Of a DNA stretch of 64,000 nucleotides, positions 17,399 to 25,794 are shown one piece after another. Numbering within the stretch: position 1 is the stretch's first letter; every line of letters starts with the position of its first letter. The position numbers and the translations under genes were made by a program. The stretch comes from Pseudoduganella albidiflava (GTDB lineage Bacteria; Pseudomonadota; Gammaproteobacteria; Burkholderiales; Burkholderiaceae_D). A model generated the notes under the pieces. It did not search any database. It was given only the letters and a program-made list of their open reading frames with translations, and was not told the DNA's origin. The stretch lies in NCBI RefSeq assembly GCF_004322755.1, contig NZ_CP036401.1:496001-560000 (forward strand), written 5' to 3'.

Positions 17399-18051
17399 GC
17401 GTTTCCGTGTTCAGGATGTTCGGTGGCGATCAGCGCGCGCAGCTCGTCGATGTCGGCCCGCGCCGGGCGATCGCCGGCTTTTTGTTCGTTCTTTTTCTTT
17501 CTGGCACCGCGCAGGTCCTGCTGTTCATACAGTTCCGCATGCACGCCTTCGCCATGCCACAGGAAGCTCACGGTCTCGACCGGGTCGTGGCGCGGCCCCT
17601 TGAAATGCTCGCTTTCCGAGATCTCTATATTGACGTTCTTATTCAGCAGGAAGATCTGCACTTCCTTCGCGCTGTCGGCGAACAGTTGCAGGCGGATGTC
17701 GTCATGTTCGCCGGCGCTGCCATTCAATACGGGGCCGGTCAGGACAGGCTGGTACTCGGCCAGCCGTTCCATCACTTCCAGCGCGATGAGGCGCAACTTC
17801 AGCAGGCGGGCCGGCTGCGTGGCGGCGTTGAACAGCGCATGGTACTGGCGCACCTCTTCCTCGATCTGCGCATCGTCCGGCAGCGCATCGCGCAGCGAAT
17901 TGGCCTGCGCATCGCCGAGGATGCGGCGGGCCGCCTTGCGCTTCGCCGTGCCGTAGTCGGCGCCATCCTGGGCAACCATCCTGGCGGCGGCGGCGGCGAT
18001 TTCGGCGCGCAGGAGCGCGACCTGGTCGTTGGCTTCATGGTTCGGCATCAT
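17395..18051 (-). CDS. Conserved protein of unknown function, coupled to tlpA-like gene
   Basis: 218 aa from ATG 18051 (MMPNHEANDQ); a longer in-frame start at 18147 would run into the mpl leader. Residues about 10-60 are Ala-rich helix with a basic KRKAARRILG patch. A central segment (GPVLNGSAGEHDDIRLQLFADSAKEVQIFL, split here by description) has a GS..D.D-like pattern that loosely recalls nucleotidyltransferase folds; this is a guess. The C-terminus is basic (KKKNEQK). It is divergent from mpl with 88 bp between starts. No membrane segment. Confidence 0.75.
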   Translation of the reverse strand: MMPNHEANDQVALLRAEIAAAAARMVAQDGADYGTAKRKAARRILGDAQANSLRDALPDDAQIEEEVRQYHALFNAATQPARLLKLRLIALEVMERLAEYQPVLTGPVLNGSAGEHDDIRLQLFADSAKEVQIFLLNKNVNIEISESEHFKGPRHDPVETVSFLWHGEGVHAELYEQQDLRGARKKKNEQKAGDRPARADIDELRALIATEHPEHGNA

Positions 18052-18139
18052 GGCCGGAATGATACTCTGAACCGGCGAAAGCCAGCGCGTCGGGTAAAAT
18101 CGCGCCTTTGACCACGCAGCACCACGGAGCACGATCCCC

Positions 18140-19531
18140 ATGCACATTCACATCCTCGGCATTTGCGGCACCTTCATGGGCGGCCTCGCCGTGCTCGCCA
18201 AGGAAGCCGGCCACAAGGTGACCGGCTGCGACGCCAACGTCTACCCGCCGATGAGCACCCAGCTGGAAGCCCAGGGTATCGAACTGATCCAGGGTTTCGA
18301 TGCGGACCAGGTGAAGCTGAACCCGGACCTGTACGTGATCGGCAACGTGGTTTCGCGGGGTAATCCGCTGGTCGAGGAAATCCTCAACCGCAGCCTGCCG
18401 TATGTGTCCGGCCCGCAGTGGATCGGCGAGCACATCCTGCGTGACAAATGGGTGCTGGCGGTGGCCGGCACGCACGGCAAGACCACCACCTCGTCGATGC
18501 TGGCCTGGATCCTGGAAGATGCGGGCTACGCGCCGGGCTTCCTGATCGGTGGCGTGCCGATGAACTTCGGCATTTCCGCGCGATTGCAGGGCCAAACCGC
18601 CGGCAAGAGCGGCGATTCGGCGTTCTTCGTCATCGAGGCGGACGAATACGACACGGCCTTCTTCGACAAGCGCAGCAAGTTCGTGCACTACCACGCCAAG
18701 ACGGCGATCCTGAACAACCTGGAATACGACCATGCCGACATCTTCCCCGATATCGGTGCGATCGAAACCCAGTTCCACCACCTGGTGCGTACCGTGCCGG
18801 GCATCGGCCGCGTGATCGTCAACGGCGACGAAGAATCCCTGCAGCGCGTGATCCGGCGCGGCTGCTGGAGCGAGAAGGAAAGCTTCGGCAATGACGGCAA
18901 CGCCAACTGGACGTTGAAGGAACATCCGGACGGCAGCTTCGACGTGCTGTTCAACGGCAAGTTCGAAGCGCTGATCAACTGGAAGCTGACCGGCCGCCAC
19001 AACCGCTACAACGCGCTGGCCGCGATCGCCGCCGCCCGCAATGTCGGCGTGCCGGTCGCCCAGGCGGCCAAGTCACTGGAATCGTTCGAGAGCGTCAAGC
19101 GCCGGATGGAAGTGCGCGGCGTGGTGAACGGGGTGACGGTGTACGACGATTTCGCCCATCACCCGACCGCGATCGCCACCACCGTGGGCGGCCTGCGCCA
19201 GAAGCTGGGTGCCGATACGCGCATCCTCGCCGTGCTGGAGCCGCGCTCGAACACGATGAAGCTGGGCGCGATGAAGGATGCGCTGCCGGCCAGCCTGCGC
19301 GAGGCCGACTTCGTGTTCGGCTTCGGCAGCGAAAAGGCACTGGGCTGGAGCCTGGCCACCACGCTGGCGCCGATGGGTTCGAAGGCCGCGGGCTACGAGG
19401 ATATCGACCTGATGGTGAAAGCCATCGTCGGCCAGGCGCGGCCGGGCGACCACGTGGTCGTCATGAGCAATGGCGGCTTCGGCGGCGTGCACGGCAAGCT
19501 GCTCGATGCGCTGCAGGCACTGAAGGCCTGA
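18140..19531 (+). CDS. mpl: UDP-N-acetylmuramate:L-alanyl-gamma-D-glutamyl-meso-diaminopimelate ligase
   Basis: 463 aa, the usual Mpl length. It ligates recycled murein tripeptide to UDP-MurNAc in peptidoglycan recycling. Mur-ligase features: the N-terminal HILGICGTFMGGLAVLAKEAGH (Mpl rather than MurC), the ATP loop AGTHGKTTTSSML, ADEYDTAFFDKRSKF with the metal-binding acidic residues, GRHNRYNALAA, and the C-terminal domain starting VYDDFAHHPTAIATT. It is followed at once by a yqiA-like gene, so it likely heads the operon mpl-yqiA-ubiC-rnb. Confidence 0.95.
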   Translation: MHIHILGICGTFMGGLAVLAKEAGHKVTGCDANVYPPMSTQLEAQGIELIQGFDADQVKLNPDLYVIGNVVSRGNPLVEEILNRSLPYVSGPQWIGEHILRDKWVLAVAGTHGKTTTSSMLAWILEDAGYAPGFLIGGVPMNFGISARLQGQTAGKSGDSAFFVIEADEYDTAFFDKRSKFVHYHAKTAILNNLEYDHADIFPDIGAIETQFHHLVRTVPGIGRVIVNGDEESLQRVIRRGCWSEKESFGNDGNANWTLKEHPDGSFDVLFNGKFEALINWKLTGRHNRYNALAAIAAARNVGVPVAQAAKSLESFESVKRRMEVRGVVNGVTVYDDFAHHPTAIATTVGGLRQKLGADTRILAVLEPRSNTMKLGAMKDALPASLREADFVFGFGSEKALGWSLATTLAPMGSKAAGYEDIDLMVKAIVGQARPGDHVVVMSNGGFGGVHGKLLDALQALKA

Positions 19532-19533
19532 AC

Positions 19534-20151
19534 GTGATGGCCGATGGACAGCGTGCCGCGGGCAAGATCCTGTACCTACACGGCTTCCGCTCGTCGCCGC
19601 TGTCGATGAAGGGCCGGCTGCTGGGCGAGCGGATGGCGCAGCTGGGCCGCGCCGCCGACTACCTGGCGCCGCAGTTGCCCGCATCGCCGAAGCTGGCGAT
19701 GCAGCAGGCCATGGCACTGGTGGCCGGACTGCCCCGGGATCAGGTGGCCAATGAGCTGGCCATCGTCGGCTCGTCGCTGGGCGGCTATTACGCCACGTGG
19801 ATGGCCGAGCAGCTGGGCTGCCGCGCCGCGCTGCTCAATCCCGCCGTCACGCCGCTGCGCGACCTGGAAAAATACGTGGGCATGACCACCATGTTCCACA
19901 CTGGCGAGCCGTTCGAGTTCAAGCGCGAATATATCGCCGAGCTGGGCGAACTGGCCGTGCCCGCCATCACCCGGCCGGAACGCTACTACCTGCTGGCCGC
20001 CACCGGCGACGAAGTGCTGGACTGGCGCGACATGGTGGCGCATTACCCGGGTGCCCGGCAGCACGTGATCGACGGTTCCGACCACGGCATCGCCGAGTTC
20101 GCGGACTACGTCGATGAAGTGCTGGCCTTCTGCGGAATCGGGGCTGGATGA
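19534..20151 (+). CDS. YqiA/YcfP-like alpha/beta hydrolase
   Basis: 205 aa from GTG 19534 (7 nt after AAGG), or 204 from ATG 19537. Small esterase of the YqiA/UPF0227 type: ILYLHGFRSSP is the oxyanion strand, VGSSLGGYYATWMAE the nucleophile elbow with Ser in GSSLGG, and SDHGIAEFADY carries the catalytic His. It starts 2 nt after the mpl stop and overlaps ubiC by ATGA. The natural substrate is unknown; YqiA homologues hydrolyse short acyl esters in vitro. Confidence 0.9.
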   Translation: MMADGQRAAGKILYLHGFRSSPLSMKGRLLGERMAQLGRAADYLAPQLPASPKLAMQQAMALVAGLPRDQVANELAIVGSSLGGYYATWMAEQLGCRAALLNPAVTPLRDLEKYVGMTTMFHTGEPFEFKREYIAELGELAVPAITRPERYYLLAATGDEVLDWRDMVAHYPGARQHVIDGSDHGIAEFADYVDEVLAFCGIGAG

Positions 20152-20750
20152 GGGAACGCTCGCTGCGCCGGGCCAACTGGTACCGGCATGTGCTGGCCGT
20201 GAACGCGCCGGTGGCGCTGGCGTGCTGGCTCACGTCGGGCGGTTCGCTGACGGCCCGGCTGAAAGCCCATGCCGGCACCTTCCGGGTGCAGGTGCTGCGC
20301 CAGCGGCCCGCGCAGTGCCTGGCCGACGAATCCGGCGCGCTGGGCCTGCCCCGCATCGGCAACGGGCGTGGCCGCTGCTGGGAACGGGAAGTGCTGCTGC
20401 GGTGTGATAATACGCCCGTGGTGTTCGCGCACACGGTGGTGCCGATGAGCGCGGACGCCGCCGACTGGCCGCTGTTTTCCGCGCTGGGCGAACGGTCGCT
20501 GGGCACCACCCTGTTCGGCGACCCGATGGTGGCGCGCGGCCCGCTCGAATATGCGCGGCTGCGCGGCAGCCATCCGCTGGCGCGCCGTGCCCGCGCCGCG
20601 CTGGCGGGACAGGGAATCGCCGTCCCCGACGAACTTTTGCTGTATGCACGGCGCTGCCTGTACCGGCGGCGCCAGGGCACGCTGCTGGTGACCGAGGTAT
20701 TCCTCCCCCAGGTCGCGGCGCTGGTGCCGAAAACCTCCAACACGAGATGA
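20148..20750 (+). CDS. ubiC: Chorismate--pyruvate lyase family protein
   Basis: 200 aa. UbiC removes pyruvate from chorismate to give 4-hydroxybenzoate, the ubiquinone ring precursor. Family features: the start RRANWYRHV, WLTSGGSLTARL, REVLLRCDNTPVVFAHTVVP in the centre, LGTTLFGDP, and the C-terminal RRCLYRRRQGTLLVTEVFLP with the conserved Glu. Its ATG is inside the previous stop codon (ATGA). It lies 3 nt before the RNB gene. The Arg-rich composition is typical for the family in beta-proteobacteria. Confidence 0.9.
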   Translation: MRERSLRRANWYRHVLAVNAPVALACWLTSGGSLTARLKAHAGTFRVQVLRQRPAQCLADESGALGLPRIGNGRGRCWEREVLLRCDNTPVVFAHTVVPMSADAADWPLFSALGERSLGTTLFGDPMVARGPLEYARLRGSHPLARRARAALAGQGIAVPDELLLYARRCLYRRRQGTLLVTEVFLPQVAALVPKTSNTR

Positions 20751-20753
20751 ACA

Positions 20754-22835
20754 ATGAATGTCTTTTTTGAAGAATCCGGCGATTTCAAGGTCGGACAAGT
20801 GCTGTCCACCGCCGGCGAGGCTTACCAGGTGGAGATGGCCAGCGGCAAGCGCAGCAAGGTGAAAGCCAAGGATGTGCTGCTGCAGTATGACAAGCCCGCG
20901 CCCGAGGAGCTGATGGAGCAGGCGCGCGCGGTGGCGGCCGATGTCGACCTGGATTTCCTGTGGGAGGTGGCTGGCCAGGAAGAATTCGGGTTCGCCGAAC
21001 TGGGCGCCGAGTACTTCGGCCATGCGCCGCTGCCCGCCGAGGCGGCGGGGCTGATCCTGGCGCTGCACACGGCGCCCGTGTATTTTCATAAAAAGGGCCG
21101 TGGGCGCTACAAGGCCGCGCCCGAGCAGACCCTGAAGGCCGCGCTGGCCGGCATCGAGAAGAAGAAGCAGCAGGCCATCGTCCAGCAGGGCTACGTGGAC
21201 GAGCTGAAGGCGAACAAGCTGCCGCCCTCCATGGCGGGCATCGTGCAGCAGCTGCTGTTCAAGCCGGACAAGAACACCATCGAATACAAGGCGCTGGAAG
21301 CGGCCTGCAACGAGCTGCACACCACGCCGGCGCGCCTGATGCTGGCGGTGGGCGGCATCGGTTCGGCCAAGGACCTGCACATGGCCCGCTTCCTGTTCGA
21401 ATCGTTCCCACGCGGGCATGGCTTCCCGGACGTGGCGGTGCCGCCGCCGCCGGCCGGCCTGCCGGTCGCCGCGGTCGAGGCATTCTCGATCGACGACGTG
21501 ACCACGACCGAGATCGACGATGCCATGTCGATCGTCCACCTGGACGATGGCAAGGTGCGCATCGGCATCCACATCGCCGCGCCGGGCCTGGCCATCCGCC
21601 CGGACGATGTTATCGACAAGATCGCCCGCGCGCGCCTGTCCACTGTCTATATGCCGGGCGACAAGATCACCATGCTGCCGGATTCCGTGGTCGAGGCCTA
21701 TACGCTGGCCGAGGGCAAGACGTGCCCGGCGCTGTCGCTGTATGCCACGCTCGATCCCGCCGACTGGACCGTGATCTCGACCGAGACGCGCGCCGAGATG
21801 GTGCCCATCGCGAACAACCTGCGCCACAACGATCTCGATGACGTGGTGAATGAACAGACGCTGGCCACTGGCGAGGGTGACTACCCGCGCAAGGCCGAGC
21901 TGACCTTGCTGTGGGCATGGGCGCAGCACCTGGAAGCGGGCCGCATGGCCAAGCGCGAGGCGTTCGGGCTGAAGCCGGAGCAGAACAACCGCGTCGACTT
22001 CAATTTCTATGTCGAGGACGATGTCGTCACGATCACGCGCCGCAAGCGTGGCGCGCCGCTGGACAAGATCGTGGCCGAGATGATGATCTTCGCCAACAGC
22101 ACCTGGGGCAAGCTGATGCACGACCACGGCGTGCCCGGCATCTACCGCAGCCAGGGCCGCGGCGTGGGCGGCTGGAACGCCAAGATGCAGGTGCGCATGC
22201 TGACGCATGCCGCGCCGCACGAAGGTCTCGGTGTCGACCAGTATGCCTGGAGCACGTCGCCGCTGCGCCGCTACACGGACCTGGTCAACCAGTGGCAGAT
22301 CCTGGCCGTGGCCGAGAAGGGCGTGATGGCCCCGCTGGTCGCGCCGTTCAAGCACAAGGATGCCAACCTGTTCGCGATCGTCTCGGCGTTCGACGCGGCC
22401 TATGCCGCCTATGCCGACTTCCAGGCCAATATGGAACGCTACTGGTGCCTGCGCTGGCTCGGCCAGGAAGACAAGCACCAGGTCGATGCCGTGGTGCTGA
22501 AGGATGAAGTGCTGCGCCTGACCGACATCCCGCTGGTGATCCGCCTGCCGGGCATGCCGTCGGCGCCGCGCGGCGCGGCCGTCAAGCTGGACGTGATCCG
22601 CTGGGATGAAGTGGACCTGACGATCGAGACGCGCCTGCTGGAGATCGAGGAAGCCGCGCCGGCCGCCGTCGACTTCGAGGAAGAAGAAGAGGAAGGCGAC
22701 GCGGACAAGGCGCTGGTCGGCGAGACCGTGCCGGAGCTGGTCGCCGATCCCGACCAGCCTGCCGACGAGAAGGTGGAAGTGGCCGAAGCCGCCGACGAAG
22801 CGGACGCAGCCGCCGTCCCGCCCGCCGCTGGCTAA
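20754..22835 (+). CDS. RNB-domain ribonuclease (RNase II/R family)
   Basis: 693 aa. 3'-5' exoribonuclease of the RNB family. The N-terminal region (residues 1-240) is unlike canonical cold-shock domains. The catalytic RNB domain begins VEAFSIDDVTTTEIDDAMS (about residue 240), which supplies the Mg-binding aspartates, and continues with IGIHIAAPGLAI, YMPGDKITMLP and YAWSTSPLRRYTDL. A short S1-like C-terminus ends in an acidic Glu/Ala-rich tail. This shorter beta-proteobacterial form differs from E. coli RNase R (about 810 aa) and RNase II. It follows ubiC by 3 nt; a dispersed repeat begins 19 bp after the stop. Confidence 0.92.
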   Translation: MNVFFEESGDFKVGQVLSTAGEAYQVEMASGKRSKVKAKDVLLQYDKPAPEELMEQARAVAADVDLDFLWEVAGQEEFGFAELGAEYFGHAPLPAEAAGLILALHTAPVYFHKKGRGRYKAAPEQTLKAALAGIEKKKQQAIVQQGYVDELKANKLPPSMAGIVQQLLFKPDKNTIEYKALEAACNELHTTPARLMLAVGGIGSAKDLHMARFLFESFPRGHGFPDVAVPPPPAGLPVAAVEAFSIDDVTTTEIDDAMSIVHLDDGKVRIGIHIAAPGLAIRPDDVIDKIARARLSTVYMPGDKITMLPDSVVEAYTLAEGKTCPALSLYATLDPADWTVISTETRAEMVPIANNLRHNDLDDVVNEQTLATGEGDYPRKAELTLLWAWAQHLEAGRMAKREAFGLKPEQNNRVDFNFYVEDDVVTITRRKRGAPLDKIVAEMMIFANSTWGKLMHDHGVPGIYRSQGRGVGGWNAKMQVRMLTHAAPHEGLGVDQYAWSTSPLRRYTDLVNQWQILAVAEKGVMAPLVAPFKHKDANLFAIVSAFDAAYAAYADFQANMERYWCLRWLGQEDKHQVDAVVLKDEVLRLTDIPLVIRLPGMPSAPRGAAVKLDVIRWDEVDLTIETRLLEIEEAAPAAVDFEEEEEEGDADKALVGETVPELVADPDQPADEKVEVAEAADEADAAAVPPAAG

Positions 22836-22854
22836 ACCGGAACGGTGGAGGAGC

Positions 22855-22907
22855 CTGGTGTCGGACATTTTTTCGGGGCATGGCCCCGAAAAGGTGCCGG
22901 ACACTGG
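22855..22907. repeat. Palindromic GGTGTCGGACA-type repeat
   Basis: The outer arms GGTGTCGGACA and GGTGCCGGACAC are direct near-copies flanking a perfect hairpin, TTTTCGGGGC (22870-22879) with GCCCCGAAAA (22883-22892). I recall GGTGTC-GGACA elements as abundant in Massilia-like genomes. It sits right after the RNB gene and may also terminate transcription. Confidence 0.6.
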
Positions 22908-22987
22908 TTTTCACTGCCGCCACTGGTAACGCCGGTGGTTTCAGCGGGTAGAATGATGCATTTCGCCGACGCTTTTTCCTTCTCTGC

Positions 22988-23869
22988 GTGAAGTATTTAC
23001 AAGAAAACCGGTTCCTCGCGATCGCCCTGGCCGTCTCGGTGCTCGCACATGCGGCGTTGCTGGCGGTGCGTTTCGTGGCGCCGCAGGAATTCAAGCTGGC
23101 GCCCACCGATCCGACGCTGGAAGTCATCCTCGTCAATGCCAAGCACGCCAACCGGCCGCTGAAGGCCGAGGCGCTGGCGCAGGCCAACCTGGATGGCGGC
23201 GGCATGGCCGACCAGGGCCGCTCGAAGTCGCCGCTGCCGGACATGCGCCGGGTGGCCGATGGCGACAGCATCGAAGCCTCGCGCCGCCGCATCGAGCAGC
23301 TGGAAGAAGTGCAGAAGAAGCTGCTGACGCAGGTGAAGACCACGCCGTACCGCGCCGCACCCGTCACCGAGAACAGCAAGCCCGATCCCACGCCCACCGG
23401 CGCCGAGCTGATCGAAAGCAGCAAGGCGATCGCCCGCATGGCGGCCGAGATCGCGCAAACCATCGAAGACCAGAACAAGCGCCCGCGCCGCACCTACATC
23501 ACGCCCAGCACCCAGCAGGTGGGCTATGCGATGTACTACAAGACCTTCCAGCGCAAAGTGGAAGAGGTGGGCACGCTGAACTTCCCGCAGGTGAACGGCC
23601 GCAAGCTGTATGGCGAGCTGGTGCTGTCGATCCCGATCTTCCAGGATGGCACGCTGTATACAAAGGAGGGCGGCATCACGGTGCAGACCAGTTCCGGCAA
23701 TCCGGCGCTGGACCAGGCGGCGATCGCCATCGTGCGCCGCGCCGCGCCGTTCGGCAAGTTCCCGCCCAACATGCTGTCGAACGACCGCGACGACCTGTGG
23801 GTCATCATCACCCGGTTCAAATTCACCCGCGAACAAAAACTCGAAGCCCAACTCGGTGGAGCAAAATAA
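22988..23869 (+). CDS. TonB-family energy transducer protein
   Basis: 293 aa from GTG 22988. Short cytoplasmic start, one membrane helix ([19 protein letters not shown], residues 9-27), then a periplasmic stalk with coiled-coil character ([16 protein letters not shown], about 98-113). The C-terminal TonB domain contains [37 protein letters not shown] and FPPNM. TonB passes proton-motive energy from ExbBD to outer-membrane receptors; no exbB/exbD is adjacent. In Burkholderiales this gene usually precedes aroE and mtgA, as here. The charge-rich stalk replaces the usual Pro-rich one. Confidence 0.9.
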   Translation: MKYLQENRFLAIALAVSVLAHAALLAVRFVAPQEFKLAPTDPTLEVILVNAKHANRPLKAEALAQANLDGGGMADQGRSKSPLPDMRRVADGDSIEASRRRIEQLEEVQKKLLTQVKTTPYRAAPVTENSKPDPTPTGAELIESSKAIARMAAEIAQTIEDQNKRPRRTYITPSTQQVGYAMYYKTFQRKVEEVGTLNFPQVNGRKLYGELVLSIPIFQDGTLYTKEGGITVQTSSGNPALDQAAIAIVRRAAPFGKFPPNMLSNDRDDLWVIITRFKFTREQKLEAQLGGAK

Positions 23870-23870
23870 A

Positions 23871-23930
23871 GTGGACAATAACAGCGTGGACAATAACAGC
23901 GTGGACAATAACAGCGTGGACAATAACAGC
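23871..23930. repeat. 15-nt tandem repeat x4 at the aroE start
   Basis: Four identical units GTGGACAATAACAGC (starts 23871, 23886, 23901, 23916) and a partial fifth (GTGGAC at 23931). Each is in the aroE frame, encodes VDNNS, and begins with a GTG start triplet. Confidence 0.95.
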
Positions 23931-24806
23931 GTGGACGGCACGTCCATGGATCGCATCGGCGGCGACGCAGGCGTTGACTCCGGCGTCAACTCCGGCGTCG
24001 ACAAATACTGCGTGTTCGGCAATCCGATCGCCCACAGCAAATCGCCCGTCATCCACGCCGCGTTCGCCGCGGCCACGGGCCAGCGGCTGACGTATGAAAA
24101 ACGCCTGGCGCCGCTGGATGGTTTTGCCGAGGCGGTCCATGCCTTCATCGCCGAAGGCGGCAAGGGCGCCAACGTGACGGTGCCGTTCAAGCTCGAGGCG
24201 TGCCGGCTGGCCAGCGCGCTGACGGTGCGCGCGCAGGCCGCGGGCGCCGTCAACACGCTGCTGTTCGATGAACACGGCATCACCGGCGACAACACCGACG
24301 GCGCCGGCCTGGTGGCCGACATCACCGTCAACGCGGGCGTGCCGATCACCGGCAAGCGCGTGCTGCTGCTGGGCGCGGGCGGTGCCGCGCGCGGTGCCGT
24401 GCTGCCGATCCTCGAACATCGCCCGGCCGCGCTGGTGATCGCCAACCGCACCGTGGCCACCGCCGAGGCGCTGGTGCAGCAATTCGCCTCGCTGGGGGGC
24501 GCTGGCGTAGTCACCGCGTGCGGCTTCGCCGACATCGCCGGCAGCTTCGACATCGTCATCAACGCCACATCGGCCAGCCTGCAGGCCGACCTGCCGCCGG
24601 TGGCGCCATCGGTATTCCACCAGGGCTCGCTGGCATTGGATATGATGTACGGGCAGGAACCGACCGTCTTCATGCGCTTCGCCGCCAGCCATGGCGCGAC
24701 CGTGCGCGATGGCCTGGGCATGCTGGTGGAGCAGGCCGCCGAAGCCTTCCTGGGCTGGCGCGGCGTGCGGCCGGACACCGCGGAGCTGCTGGCGCGCCTG
24801 CGTTGA
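23871..24806 (+). CDS. aroE: Shikimate dehydrogenase with repeat-expanded N-terminus
   Basis: 311 aa if it starts at GTG 23871; GGTGGAG (23855-23861) is spaced 9 nt before it. ATG 23946 would give 286 aa. It reduces 3-dehydroshikimate with NADPH. Core motifs: [22 protein letters not shown] (catalytic Lys107 by this numbering), NTDGAGLV (Asp), [12 protein letters not shown] (NADP loop), IANRT and the C-terminal [13 protein letters not shown]. Relative to the usual protein (about 275 aa) it carries some 40 extra N-terminal residues made of VDNNS repeats and [11 protein letters not shown]. Neighbours tonB and mtgA match the common order. Confidence 0.93.
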   Translation: MDNNSVDNNSVDNNSVDNNSVDGTSMDRIGGDAGVDSGVNSGVDKYCVFGNPIAHSKSPVIHAAFAAATGQRLTYEKRLAPLDGFAEAVHAFIAEGGKGANVTVPFKLEACRLASALTVRAQAAGAVNTLLFDEHGITGDNTDGAGLVADITVNAGVPITGKRVLLLGAGGAARGAVLPILEHRPAALVIANRTVATAEALVQQFASLGGAGVVTACGFADIAGSFDIVINATSASLQADLPPVAPSVFHQGSLALDMMYGQEPTVFMRFAASHGATVRDGLGMLVEQAAEAFLGWRGVRPDTAELLARLR

Positions 24807-24843
24807 CGCGGCTTCCCGCGTCGATCGGGCCTCAGGTGTCAGT

Positions 24844-24871
24844 GATGCTGTGCCGGCGATGCTGTGCCGGT
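24844..24871. repeat. 14-nt tandem repeat x2 upstream of mtgA
   Basis: GATGCTGTGCCGGC (24844-24857) followed by GATGCTGTGCCGGT (24858-24871), 33 bp before the mtgA start. Confidence 0.7.
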
Positions 24872-24903
24872 GCTCCTCCCTGCGTCGTGTTGAACAATAA
24901 GAA

Positions 24904-25623
24904 ATGCACATGAAAAAAGCGCGCAAGCCCCCCGGTCGCTGGGCATTCGTCAAGTGGCTGTTCATCGTTCCTGTCGTCCTGTTCATCGCCGTGCAGCTGT
25001 ATTTCGCCGCGCAGATCTGGTGGTGGCGCGACCACGAGCCGGGCATGACGGCATTCATGCGCCAGCAGCTGTCGGCCATGCAGGAAAAGAATCCGGATGC
25101 GAAGATCGTCCAGAAATGGGTGCCGTACGAGCGCATCTCGAACAACCTGAAGCGGGCCGTCATCGCTTCCGAGGATGCCAATTTCTCCGACCACGACGGC
25201 GTCGACTGGGAGGCGCTGGAAAAGGCCTACGAGCGCAACGAGAAGCGCAAGAAGGTCACGCACGGCGGTTCCACGATCACGCAGCAGCTGGCCAAGAACC
25301 TGTTCCTGTCCGGCTCGCGCAGCTACCTGCGCAAGGGGCAGGAACTGATCATCGCGTACATGCTGGAAACCATGATGGACAAGCGGCGGATCTTCGAGAT
25401 CTACCTGAACGTGGTGGAGTTCGGCCGCGGCGTGTATGGTGCGGAAGCGGCGGCGCGTCACTATTACAAGGTGCCCGCGGCGAAGCTCGGTGCGGCGCAG
25501 GCGGCGCGGCTGGCGGTGATGCTGCCCAATCCCCGCTATTACGACGCGCACCGCGATACGCGCTACCTGAACCGGCGTACCCAGATCATCCTGCGGCGCA
25601 TGAATTCGGCCGAGCTGCCGTAG
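24904..25623 (+). CDS. mtgA: Monofunctional peptidoglycan glycosyltransferase
   Basis: 239 aa. GT51 transglycosylase that polymerises lipid II into glycan strands at the inner membrane. N-terminal anchor (LFIVPVVLFIAVQLYFAA, about residues 20-37). Catalytic motifs: ASEDANFSDHDGVDW with the catalytic Glu90, GGSTITQQLAKNLFL, EIYLNVVEFGRGVYGAEAAA and AARLAVMLPNP. No transpeptidase domain. Starts at 24904 (MHMKK) and 24910 are equally possible. It follows aroE by 97 bp that include a 14-nt duplication. Confidence 0.95.
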   Translation: MHMKKARKPPGRWAFVKWLFIVPVVLFIAVQLYFAAQIWWWRDHEPGMTAFMRQQLSAMQEKNPDAKIVQKWVPYERISNNLKRAVIASEDANFSDHDGVDWEALEKAYERNEKRKKVTHGGSTITQQLAKNLFLSGSRSYLRKGQELIIAYMLETMMDKRRIFEIYLNVVEFGRGVYGAEAAARHYYKVPAAKLGAAQAARLAVMLPNPRYYDAHRDTRYLNRRTQIILRRMNSAELP

Positions 25624-25721
25624 CGCTTCCCCAGCCCCGCGCCGCGATCGGTGCCCGATACACCGCAATTATCGGTTCCATGGGTAAAAAGTGGTCCTCC
25701 GGTCTGGTCCCGGCCGGGGCT

Positions 25722-25750
25722 TTGCCTGTACACTTGCGCTGTTTTAATTT
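25722..25750 (+). promoter_or_regulatory. Sigma-70-like promoter for corA
   Basis: TTGCCT (25722-25727) and TAATTT (25745-25750) separated by exactly 17 bp, 45 bp before the corA start. The transcript would begin near 25757, leaving a leader of about 38 nt, too short for a magnesium riboswitch. Confidence 0.55.
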
Positions 25751-25794
25751 TGCGTCCTGCAAGTGTCCAGAATCCCAGTCGGCTGAGAGTGCCT

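Noticed and set aside
20106..22904. Long minus-strand open frame opposite the RNB gene
   Set aside because: Antisense shadow; the composition is typical of a reversed high-GC gene and no motif is seen.
23816..24009. 15-nt repeats as a CRISPR-like array
   Set aside because: Units are contiguous with no spacers and lie in frame at the start of aroE.
25624..25794. Possible riboswitch (CTGAGAG-like or magnesium sensor) upstream of corA
   Set aside because: The likely promoter leaves only about 38 nt of leader and no conserved thi-box or M-box core is present.
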